From: Montifringilla adamsi
Taxonomy: Eukaryota; Chordata; Aves; Passeriformes; Passeridae
Reading direction: 5' to 3'
Length of the DNA stretch: 64,000 nt
Assembly (NCBI GenBank): GCA_017590115.1
Contig: JAGGNK010006448.1
Location: forward strand, 13,951,860 to 14,015,859
In this document: in pieces, positions 1 to 11,535 of the stretch
How positions within the stretch are numbered: the stretch's first letter is position 1
Layout of the letters: each line of letters opens with the position of its first letter
Program-made: the position numbers and the translations under genes
The notes under the pieces: model-generated
Database searches by the model: none
Told to the model about the DNA's origin: nothing
Seen by the model: the letters and a program-made list of their open reading frames with translations, nothing else

Positions 1-3000
1 GTAGATGATAACTATATTTTAGAAGAATTCACCTATATATTAATATATATTTACCTATATATTAATATTTGTAATAGATCACTGTCTTAAATTAGCAAGC
101 CAAATGATGATGTTTACAACTGAAAGAACATGGTTAGGATTAAAAATGTTCAGAAATAAGTGGATTCTTGTAAGTGCTACACTTTGCTGCAGGCTGGCAA
201 TTTTAGAATGTTTACCAGCAGTGGATTGCTGTAATTATCATAATTGCTATTACCTAATCAAAGACTGGACTGACACTCATTTATGCTAGACTTCCTCTAA
301 ATCTACATTCTGGTCTGTCTCATTTGATTAGATAGTGAGCTGCACATAGACCCACAACACATCAAGGCCTCTGATGGATGGTATATGCTTGTAAGAGCCT
401 AGAAAACAAATATATTGTTGTCAGTGCTGGACAGAGAAACTGCATGTTCTTAAGCACTAAATCCTCTCAGTCAGAGATTTGAAGTTTCTTTTGTTTCTGC
501 TGAAGGATGCCTAACATACATAAAATATATTTGTTTTTTCTATAATAAACTGATTTTAAGGAGGTAGAATGTAAACTATGCATTCCAGTCAGTGAAGATA
601 TAGCCAATTAAAATTAATAATAATTTTAAAGTAGCTTAGATTTTTGCTTCTCCAAATTGTCATCCTATTTTTGGTTCACTTCAGAAAGTGATGTCTGACC
701 AGAAGTCAGGATTTATGAATGTCTTGAGTACTTGCAGAGATATGGGAATAATTCACACTGACAAAAAAATTATGCATTGCAGTGTGCAAGGGTAATTGTA
801 AGAAGGAATGTTTTTGCAATGCATACAACATGAGACATAGATGCAAGTTCATTTTGCATTTGTGCAAGCGACACAGCTATTTAAAATAGAAGTACCTTTA
901 AGTACCTTCTGTCATGACTTTGGTATATCAAGTATTCTTAGTTTAATCACAGTAACAGGAGACATTCTAAAAGAATCTCTGCTGGAAAAAAGAAGCAATT
1001 GAGATGTGTGCATGTGTTTATGTAAGAGCTGATTAGATTTCACAGCTTGTTCATTAGAACAAATATCTCCCATAAAGTCATGAAGTTGTATGATGCAGCA
1101 AAAACTGATATTGTCTATATTGTCCAAAATACTTACTCATGATCATAAGAAATGTATGTATATTGAAATATTGAAATATTAGTGCATGAGTTAGTTTGCA
1201 TTTGGAAATGCACTTGCGTGTGCAAAACAGAGTCAAGTCATCATGGTAAATAGATGCTAGCTATTGTAAACACAGAAGAATGTTCTGGGTGAGGTTTATC
1301 TTAAATTTATCTAGACATAAAGATATGTCACTTCAGCCTTTGGTTTTGGTGGAATGATGGTATTTCTAAATCAGAAATGATTTGCCCATTTCTTCTATAT
1401 TTCTGTGTTACTGTAAGATGAATTGTCATAATTCATACTTTATCCTACTGTCCTTAAAAGAATTACTATCAGGATAACCTTTAGATGCCTGCATTTGGGT
1501 TCTGTGAATCATAGCAATTTACCAAATTATTGACCCCAAATGTAATGTCTTACTGCAGTATAAATAAAGGTAATAGAAGTCTGCTGGAGCAAGGAACCTC
1601 TGCTGTTCATATGCAGATAAGAGTCCTTTTCCTGTATACTTGACATTTTAGAGTGTTTTGAGCTGCCTTGGCAGTGACATCTTTACTAGTAAGTTAAATA
1701 GTTCTATGGATCTCCCCAAGGCACTGAAGCATGCTTGTTAAAGCTGGATTGATAGAACAGCCACTGGGCCACTTTTGCCCTATGCCAGCTAGGATTCTCT
1801 CCAAACAACTCCTGGTAGTAGCTGAGGAATTGGTGTGGGCTAGTTACTGGTCCCAGTCGGCAGTCTGGATGAGGCTGTCTTCGTGGAAGGCACTTTGACA
1901 GTACAGATGCCATTTCTTCCATTCCAGTTGGCCTCAGTGTCAGGGAACTGTCCCAATCCAATTTAATTCATGAGTAAAGAGACATCTGTCAAATACTGTA
2001 CTGGGGTTATTCTCATGAAGATTGAATTTCTTTCTGCAGTGAGGTTGGTGTGGTAGCTAGGAAGCCTTCAGGAAAAGATGAAAGAAAAAGAGTTTCCAGC
2101 ACACAATGTCAAGGACCCACTGCTTACTCTGAAGCTGTTACTTGCTCTGTGCCTTCTTCAAGGCAGCAACTTGTGTAAAATAAATGGATCAGTCCTGACC
2201 CAAAATTGTTTTTGTATAGTGTGATAGGTGATTAATAGGTTCCTAGACTAATTGATAATTTGATTTCTGCCTTACTTTGTGCTTATGAAAATTTTTACTT
2301 AAAATACCTGAAAGATCCTGAAAATTCAAATAAAGCCTATTTTTAAAAACTGTTAAGAATTGCAAATATTCAGATTGTTGGTGGATACCATGTCATGTTT
2401 TTATGGATCTGCTTTTTGGAAAGGTCTGGACTTGATAGAATAATTTTGGAGGTCCAGCATTCTGGGCAAAAATGACACACCACACCTTTTCTTAATTAGG
2501 TTTAAACCTGACCAGGTTCTAACCTAATCAATGCTTGCTTGCTTTTCTGTTTCATAATTTCTTGTTTGAGGAGTTCCTTATATTTCTTCAAGTATTTTGC
2601 TATGTTTTACTTATATTACAAAATGAGTTATTCCACTCCCATGGTAACTGCACATCAGTAGGGTATTTGAAGCACATAGGGACAAAGATTAAAAATTTCT
2701 TTAAATTCTGTTTGGAAGAAAGGCAATAAAAAGTTAAGCCAACTTTATTTTTCTGGTAGTCAAAAATAGACTTGCATGTTTATATCAATAGTTGTGTTCT
2801 GCTTTATTAAATTCTAAAGTGCTGTTTGCCAGCTTTGCATGAAGCACTGACTGGTACATTAGAGATACTGGTACATTAGGTATTTCTAAGAGTCAGAACA
2901 CTATAAAGGTAATTTATTAAGTAATTTAATCTCATTTTCAAAGTATGTAGGGTTTCCTATAAAGAAAAAAAGTCCATGTTTCTTTCAACAAACTTTTAGA

Positions 3001-6000
3001 AGTTAATACATTTAGCAAATGCTGAATTCAAATCAACTGACTTTGATATTTAAGCTGAATTTCTACTGTATTACTTTCAGAGGTTGCTGATTTGGTGTGA
3101 GCATACATAGTGATCAATATATGATTTATAAGGAAAAAAACCCTGTATCTTGCAAAAGTGTTTTCTTTTCTGATAAAACTAAAAAATAAGTGTTGTAAAT
3201 TGCTGTTAAGCAAGAATGTCTGTAAAAAGATGTTCTTCAGAGTTCTGGAAGTTCATCAAACACCTATTTATAAAACTCAGCAACATTTTCTTGTGGATAG
3301 TGCTTTAAAGTATTTTGTTCCCTGTGATTTTATAAGCATTGTATCCTTGCTTTGCACAGAAAAACTGAAATGAAAGCCTAAGCCCCTTGAGAGAGAGATA
3401 CATGGAATTGTCTCCCTACTTTAACATCCTTTTAAAGATACTTGTGTATTGTGAGACCTGAGTACAGACTGGACTGAATATTTTAAATGGAAGCAAGGAA
3501 CATGGAGAGAAGTGCAGTTGGGGGAAATATTGGCTTTTGATCTCTCATTGAGAGTTTTTGCAGTTATCAGTGAATAGTGGGAAGTATTGTTAAAAAAAGT
3601 CTAAATACCTTTAAGATATTTGTGGGATATAAGTCTAAATATTTATATTAAATCTTGGGCAATAATGCTGCAGTAAATTTGTCTTCTGCAATTTATGTTT
3701 GGAGAAAACTTGTGCAAAGTTCAGGGACAGTTCAAAGTCAGGAAAAGTCAGGCTGAAAGCTGATCTCCATACTCAAAAATTGCTAAAAAAATTTCTTCCC
3801 AGACTTTGTCCCAGAATTTGTGATTCTCTTTCTTAGCCAGGGTTTCACAAAGAGGAACTAGCAATTGCCGTAATACATTATGTCATTTTGTTTCCTGAAT
3901 GCCACTAATGCACTTCTTTTACAGGAACTGCTGAAGTTTTTCTAGTAGGCCTGTGGGTTCAAATGCTCTGCCCTTTCCTTACCACCTTCATTTGTACAGT
4001 GCTCAGAATACTTTCAGGAGACAGCTTTGTCAGTTCTGTTAGGAAAATTATTTTATGGCATACTTGAAGTCAGATATTTGTTCATGTCTTTGTTATTTTC
4101 AGTTTGTCATCTTAATCACACTTCATAAAGCCAGTAAAGGAAGACATGACCCAAAAAATAAGTGCTTCTGATTAAATCATACTTTCAGTAAAATTTACTG
4201 TTACCTCAGCTCTCAAGTTCTAAAATTTAAAGCATAGTGTTGGGTAAAACCAACCAGAACAACGCTCTTACATTGCACAGCTTTTCAGAGCGACAGATAA
4301 ATACCAGATTCAAGAAGCTGCTGTTTCATAAACATAATAATCTTTGCTAAATCTGGTCCCTCTGAGACATGGAAGCAGAGAGAGGCAGAAGAATCAGATA
4401 ATAACCATTACTGATATTATTTGAACTTTTGGATTTTTTTGGTTGTTTTGGATTTTTTTGTTTGTATGTTGGTTAGTTTGTGTGATTTTCTTTCTTCTCA
4501 TGGGTCACAGCTGTGGTTTTAAAGATAGAGTATCTGAAGACATGCTGCTCCTAATTATGTATAAAGTGCAATATGTCTACCTTTCTTTCTCATATGTACT
4601 ATAATAAGTAATTAGTATCTACTTTACTTATTATAAATTAGTCATTGCCTAATTACATGATTCAAAATGACAGCACTTTAACAATTAATGTTTTTGAAAA
4701 TTTGTAGGACAGAGTATTGAATGTGAAACTATGTATCTGGTGGGGTTCCTTCATCAATTTACTCAAGAATCTTTTAAAAGCATTTTCTGCCTCATTGATG
4801 CAGGCCACCATAGGATCATCGTGTGTTTGGAGTTAATTTATTAATAACAGCACTTTGATTGCTGTACATGTCTTTCTTCTCATTGTGAGAGGTGTCCATT
4901 TAGTAACTGTGCTAGTACTGTGTGTGTTTATAAGACTGTGGAACCACACTCACAAAAAAATCCTTCCGAGTGGATTGTGAACCCAGTCTGTTATTTCCCG
5001 CTCTTGTTTCCAAACATAAGGCAATGATTAAGAATATAGATTGAAGAGGAACCTGGAACATAACACCTTCTTTCAAATTTAGAGATTTATTTTTAAAGAA
5101 ATGACCTTAGGACTTGTTTGCAATGTGTGAAAGTGGCAACCTTACCCCTCCTAGCAACTCACAAACAGTGCTACTTATTGTTATTGCCGGTAGATGGCAT
5201 TCTTTATATTAACTAAATAACTAACTGTTTGAAAGTTTTTTCCAGGTTTTTATTTTTTTGGGAGGGAGAGTGGATGATAGACATTTGCTTTTCAGGGTAT
5301 TCCTGGAAATCGTATATGCCTGCTATTTTGAAATGTCTGTCAGAATTTCTTACTTTAATTCAGCAAGTCTTACTTGTTTTTGTTTTTGTTTCTTTTCCAA
5401 AATGAAAGTAATTATGGAATAATGTAATGATACAATTAACTCAGTAATTTTTACTTTTTTTTTGGGCAAGGAAGAGAGAAGGATTTTTCTTTTCCTCTTT
5501 TGGAAGCTAGAATATTTAATGGAGAGTTAAAATATTGTTGCTACTTTCATTCTAGAAAACTTTTAAAAGAATTTTTTCTCCCCTATTGCTTACTGTCTGC
5601 AACGTCTACAGACTATAGACACAACCATTTCTTCTCTAGTAGATCTGTGGCAGGACTGAGGGAATAACTCAGTGACCCAAGGCCAGGTGTAGCTTATAGC
5701 TCTTCAAATGTTTGGTGGGTTTTTGTTTTTTTTTTTCCTATTTGAATGCTTAACCCAAAGCCCAGTAAAGTTAACAAGGAGGTGTATATTGGCATAAGAA
5801 ATTTTGTGAAATTTTGTGAAATTCTGTTTCAATGCATACTGAAATAAGAGGGTGGCTCTCAAAGAAAGTATGCTGATGGAATCTAACCAGAAGATTTTTC
5901 ATGCATTAATCATATTGGAATCCATGACCTTTGCAATGGAAAATGAACAACTGAAGTGTAGAAGATATTTCAAGATCCATTAAAATTCAAAACATATTGC

Positions 6001-7987
6001 ATATTCCAGTACATAATCCAGATATTGATCATTGTGGCTTTTGCATGTGCTGAATGTTTATTTCACAGGCACCAACAAGTAAATAGGAGCCATACACCCC
6101 CGAAGGTGTGTGGACTAAAGGTGTAATTTTCCCAGCTGGGATATTGGAAGAGAGTACACCTGGTTCAGTTTGCTATCATGTGTGTACACCTTCCATCACA
6201 TTATGCCTGTAAAAGTGATCCATATCCAGATGTGAGCCCAAGGTGAGTGTGAGGAGCCTCTCATATTCTGGCCAAATGAGGCTTCTCTGGCTGGAGGAGG
6301 TACTGCAAATGCAGAGCACTTTCTAGTTACTGACTCTTTGTGACAGTGAATATGTATCTATGAAATAATGAATTCATACCAGCGATGGCTCAGTTTCTAA
6401 ACCTAGCCTTTGCAGTGACTTTCAGCCCTGTAATAATGTACAGCTGTGTCAAACCAAAGAATTAAGTTGGAAGACCCTCTGTGTCACCAGGTCAATTGAC
6501 CTGGAAAGGCTACACCCTCTAACTAGGAAGAAAAAAAATTAGACTTCTACTGAACTGTACATTTGTGCTTACTGGAAGAAAAATCTGTTATTCCCAGGAC
6601 TATCAGAAGTCCTGTGGGTTGTGACCTGCTTGCAGTGGTGATTCTTGGCACGACCCTGTAGTTAGAGGACCAAGTTGAGAGCCAGGGAAGAAGAAAGATA
6701 TTTTAGCTCTGTTTAAGATTATGGACAAAATGCCTATGGAAAGAATAGTCAGGTCATCAGTAATGCTCTGCTACCCAGAGGTTATCCCATTTATCCAGTT
6801 TCATTGGAAATGACCTTCAGAAACTCCTCTTTCTTAGAGAAAATAACACCTTGAGACATAAGGAATCACATTAGTTTTATGTAGAGAAGTAAAATATTTA
6901 TCCCCCACTGCACAAAGGCTCTGATTTTTATAGAGAACATGCACTGGAGCATAACTGAAGAGCTGCTCAAAGTGTGTCCCACACTTTAAAGTTTTATATA
7001 AGCTTTGAATGAACTCTGAAGATAAAAGGATTTAATATAAACCAGAAATATCGCAAATAAATGCAGATATTTCTAGGTATGTAATGATATCCTAGAATTC
7101 TGTTTTCTGCTTATCTGTTGAATTAGAGGTGCAATTTAATATTTGTCAACTAAATTTTATTTAATATTCTAATACATGCCTTTGCCAAAAAGCACAGACT
7201 ACTAACCCACTTTATCATTATTGGATGCAAATGTTATGAATTCTGAATCTTTTTATTCAAGTTTTTACCTCTAGTATCATTTTTTTGAGCTCGAGCCCAG
7301 ATGAGTGAGTAATAGTTTTGTTTTAATCATTTCAGTATGTTTTAATACTTAAAAGCTGTTACCATAAGCAAGAGATATGCTGATCTTTTCCCTTTTCTGC
7401 TGGATGTAGAACAAATGGGATATCTAGCCTGAACTTTGTTTTGTATCAGCTATCTTCTTGTTTCACATCACAGATTCCAAGATTTTTTGATACCTCTGGG
7501 TGACCTTAGCAGATCCCTTAGCAATTGGAATGTGATGCATCATTGATTATCGCATAATACAGATACTTGCAAGATGTAATCAACTTAGAGGCCTCTTGTT
7601 CATGTATATATGAAGCAGTCAATTTTTTTTATTGGATTTCTACACTGAGTAGTCCCCTGGGTGACTGATTTTTGACTGGAGATGTCACTGTGATCTTATG
7701 GTCAGGAAAATATTTGTCCAGATTTTGTGAGGATACAGAGGAATAGAAATTGAATAATAAACATATAATCTTAACTTTATAGGAATTTTCAGTAAGTAAC
7801 ACAGCAAAAATTATAATGGTGAATAGAGGTAAATTGTAAAAAGTGTAAATATGGCTCTATCATTTCCTAAGCCTTATGAGTTCTTTGGTGGCAATGTCAA
7901 CCAAGAAAGATGCAGGAAAAAAAAAGCTCCATAAAGACAGAAGAAAGGGCATTACAAATATAAATAGAAGTGTATTGACAGAAGTAT
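1..7987. other. Intronic or intergenic DNA without a recognised gene
   Basis: AT-rich sequence with short alternating A/T stretches at the left edge (around 30-70). It holds no convincing exon, RNA gene or full repeat that I can name. The only local compositional outlier is an open frame at 1704-1961 on the - strand, listed separately. A short tandem GTGAAATTTT motif lies at about 5802-5826. It probably belongs to a large upstream ITGBL1 intron. Confidence 0.5.
1704..1961 (-). other. Unrecognised 85-codon open frame in a GC-richer patch
   Basis: This frame reads 85 codons from ATG to stop and lies in sequence that is richer in G+C than its surroundings. The product has a mixed composition with several Pro, Trp and Cys residues, which looks less random than the many AT-driven frames nearby. 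I see no signal peptide, membrane segment or known motif. It could be a remnant of a transposable element or of a processed gene, or chance. There is no splice-site or expression evidence in the sequence. Confidence 0.2.
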
Positions 7988-8135
7988 TGACTACTAATAC
8001 CTGGTCTGAATGATATAGGTAGGTAAAAGTACAAACTGTCAATCCTTTAATGGAATTTCATTACAACTATGTTCTCCATGGTCTTGGTGTCTCATTAAAA
8101 GAAATATCTGGATATTCAAAATAAGTAATACAAAA
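7988..8135 (+). repeat. Dispersed direct repeat, copy 1
   Basis: About 148 bp that recurs in the same orientation at 11392-11535. By eye the copies differ at 11 of 144 aligned bases, plus a 4-base deletion in copy 2, so they are about 92% identical. I do not recognise the family. It may be a low-copy interspersed element or a local duplication. Confidence 0.85.
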
Positions 8136-10011
8136 TATAAATAGAAATATATTAACTAACACACATTTTTCAGAGCTCTGAAATTAAGTGCGTTATGATG
8201 TACAGTTGCACCTAAGTCAAAGCAAAAATCTGTCACCTGTAGAATTATCTCACACACCGAACTTCAGATATTAATTACAGTTCCACTCTTGGGTCATCTC
8301 AGTGAATATATTTACAGTAGATCACATGAATTTCAGAGTAAACCTCTCATTCCATTCATGATGTTGAGCACTGTCAAGCTTATGAGTGTCTTGAAGAGAT
8401 CATGAGTCTTCTGGGCAGGAAGCTTGAACATCAGTAAAGCTGCAAGTTGTATCAGTTTCTATTGAGTTCAAATAGATAATTTATCAGATGACAGTCTTTC
8501 AAGGATAATCTAATAAGCAGGTATTTTGTAGAAGGAAAAGTGATCTTCAAGGATTCGTTTTCCTGTTCAGCAGTTTTTCTTTCTTCTGTGCTTACTTAAG
8601 GCTATTATCCTTACAGCAAACAGCAGTTATGAAACTTGACATGATGTGTTTGGGTTAGCTAGATCTAGCTGCAATTCAAACAGGACATGCAAACATAGCC
8701 ACTGGTAAGCAATATCTTAAATGAGATCTGAGGCTCCTTTAGGTGTGAACGATAACTCACATTAAGTAAATGACCTTATAAATAGTGCCCACTGATGTGG
8801 AATTGCATAAATGGACTGTCATTTTGTCATATAACATGTATCTGTATTTCTGAAGAGCTTTTCCTGAGATGCTAAATGTTCTTTCTCAATAGGAATAACT
8901 CATATAATCACAAATTTGATATTGTGGCATTTTTGGGTATTATTCCATCTTGTCCATCTAGCTTGGTGTTATAGTCTCCAGAGTGTTACACATTGAACTG
9001 AATCAGCAAGGTGACATAAGCTCTTTAAGATTAATTTAAGAGGATTGTGGAGCAATAGATCATTTAGATAATGGAGTGCTGTAATGATTTGTGCTACTTA
9101 AAATCCTGTAAATTAGAAATTTCTTTCCTCAGAGATGGGTGACTTCTTGACAGCTGTCTTTTATGAGCTAGAAAAAGGCTATATCACCTCCAATACAGCA
9201 GGTTTTCTTTGGGCATTAACATGCTTAGATTTCCAATGCTGGAGCATTTAGTCATAGGGTGGATGACTGTAGGCATCATAATTTCAAATGTAAATCTTTA
9301 TTTTCATTTATCTTGCTTGTGACTCTGTAAGAATTCATATCTGTGAACAGATGAGTGGAATTTACTTACACAGACATTCATAGAATCTCAATATTGCTGC
9401 ACTTTTATTATTTTAAATTTAGGGCAAAGCTTGGCTCAGAAAACCAACAGAGTATTTCAGTTTTCTTCCAGAGGCAAGTAAATAAGCCAGTCAGGGACCT
9501 GATTACAATCTTAACACGGAATTACTTTATGTCAGTAAGGATTGTGCGGTGCTAAAGGCAATGAGCTCAGCATTATATTACAGAGAACACGTTACAGTTC
9601 CTAAACTCTTTTGTCAGAATCCTAAATGTGTTGTGCTCTATATTTTTTTGAGTAGTAGGTTTTGGTCAATTTTCATATTACTGATGTGTGTCTAGAATAT
9701 GATTTGCTTAATAATGGCAGAAATGTTTCAGTGTAAAGCACTATCATCAATAACAAAAAGTCACATAATCAATGTATGATGTAAATCTTCACTCAGCTTT
9801 TTAAATCTCCTTTGGAGACAGTGGAGGCTGAATGTAGAAACATTTATGAGAAGATTAAGTGTTCCTGCTGTATCTGAATACCTACACACAGCTCAGTATT
9901 AAAGCAGTAAAAAAATAATAAAAATAAACTCCAAATAATGTAAAAAGGACTTTGAAATTGAAGAAATTTAAATGCAAAAATACTGGGGAAATATCCTTTC
10001 TCTTTTTATCC
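8136..10011. other. Intronic DNA, nothing recognised
   Basis: AT-rich non-coding sequence between the first direct repeat copy and the ERV-like element. I see no exon with integrin-EGF cysteine spacing, no RNA gene and no clear repeat. Confidence 0.5.
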
Positions 10012-10932
10012 TGTGCTGGTTGCTGATGTCAAAGGGGTGGGGGGGGGTTGCAGGTACGGCCTCTGTGAGGTGGGGGTCGGTTCCAGGCAACTCCAGGCAA
10101 CCCACCACAGGGCATGGCTCAGGCCCCCAGACACAGGGGTGGTGCCCTGGGAAAGTGTGTTTGAGAAAGGTTGGAAAATGATGGACAGGGAAGAGGGAAC
10201 CAATGAGTGAGGAACTGCAGTGTGAACACTGTGGTTAGAGAGGAGAAGGAGAAGAAGGAGAAGGGGAAGGAGAAGGAGAAAAGGAGAAGGAGAAGGAGAA
10301 GGAGAAGGAGAAGGAGAAGGAGAAGGAGAAGGAGAAGGAGGAGAAAGGAGGAGAAAGAAGAGAAGGAGAAGAAGGAGAGGGAAAAGGAAGGAGAAAGAAG
10401 GAGAAGGAGGAGACGGAGGAGAAGGAGAAGAAGGAGAGGGAGAAGGAAGGAGAAAGAAGGAGAAGGAGGAGACGGAGGAGAAGGAGGAGAAGGAGGAGAA
10501 GGAGAAGGAGAAGGAGAAGGAGAAGGAGAAGGAGAAGGAGAAGGAGAAGGAGAAGGAGAAGGAGAAGGAGAAGGAGGTGCTCCATGGCAAAGCACATCCA
10601 CTGAAGCCCATGGAGGACCCACACTGGAGCCGGGGAGAAATGTGAGGAGGAAGGAGGCAGAGATCACCTTACCAGAACTTCCATTGCCCTTTCCCCCTGT
10701 GCCTCTCTGGCAGGGAGGGAGAGAAGTCTCCTGAGTGCAGTAGTGAAGCTGAACTTGGGAAAGGGATATGTTTAGTTTCAGTGTTTGCCTTTTTGTTTCC
10801 AAGTATCCAAATGAGTAATTAAAGATCTATTTATTCTTACTAGATATTAAATATTCATTACTAATAGTTAAGTATTTATATTATTTTTATAATTAAAATT
10901 TTCTCCAAGTTGGGTCTGTTTTGCCCACTGAA
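10012..10932 (+). mobile_element. Decayed avian ERV/LTR-retrotransposon-like repeat
   Basis: The sequence on both sides of the purine tract resembles a dispersed avian repeat associated with endogenous retroviruses. The likenesses are a G-rich stretch at 10034-10045, a CCCATGGAGGACCCACACTG segment near 10609, a GTGAGGAGGAAGGAG segment near 10640, and a 3' part with TTTTCTCC followed by GGGTCTGTTTTGCCCACTG near 10911. These matches are from memory of the family, not a search. The copy has no intact reading frame. Long frames across it are products of the low-complexity tract. The G+C content is well above the flanks. The exact ends are uncertain and I saw no target-site duplication. Confidence 0.5.
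10237..10576 (+). repeat. Long polypurine (GGAGAA)n-type microsatellite
   Basis: About 340 bases on the + strand that are almost purely A and G. Hexamer and trinucleotide variants of GGAGAA dominate. Inside it is a 59-bp period: a block ending in GAGACGGAG near 10412 recurs at 10471. The two cytosines of the GACGGAG motifs are nearly the only pyrimidines. It sits inside the ERV-like repeat and probably expanded from that element's own GGAGGAGGAAG-rich segment. Confidence 0.95.
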
Positions 10933-11391
10933 TTTAACTTTGAAAAAAGAATTCACAATTCAGATGTTTGGATTCCATACAGACACATACTGAGGTCATT
11001 AGTTTCTGTTTTATTTATGAATGAAGGTGTATCTTCAAGAAAGTCTATGACTCTTCATTTGGAAGGTGAAACCAGCACTTTCTCTGACTGCATTTTGGTT
11101 TTAAAAGACTTTTCTTAGTATTACCATTTGCAATCCAATTACCTGACAAGTCATTGATACTGTCTCCTTTACTCCATAAAAGAATTAAAAAATAAATAAG
11201 CATTAATTCTGGGGCTCGCCCACTAAAAAAGAGAAAAAAAGGTTCCTTGTTCCCACAAAATCAATGTGTTTTTGATTGATTCATTTGTCAAATGGTAGTT
11301 ATCCTTAATCAAGATGAAATCAAGACTAAAAATCGTTGCATGAAATTTTGTGTAATGGTGATGATTGCTGTTGTGGACTAAGACTGAATAA

Positions 11392-11535
11392 TGACTACTA
11401 ACACCTGGTCTGAATGATACAGGTAGGTAAAAGCACAGTCAATCCTTTCATGGAATTTCATTACAGCTATGTTCTGCATGGTCTTGGTGTCACATTAAAA
11501 GAAATATCTGGACATTCCAAATAAGCAATCCAAAA
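11392..11535 (+). repeat. Dispersed direct repeat, copy 2
   Basis: Second copy of the unit at 7988-8135, same orientation and 3.4 kb away. It starts at TGACTACTA and ends at a CAATCCAAAA segment. It lacks four bases (AACT) present in copy 1. Confidence 0.85.

Noticed and set aside
10006..10802. Overlapping frames of up to 227 codons on both strands rich in Ser/Pro/Phe/Leu or Arg/Glu/Gly/Lys
   Set aside because: They are translations of the (GGAGAA)n polypurine tract, open in almost every frame because the repeat contains no stop codon.
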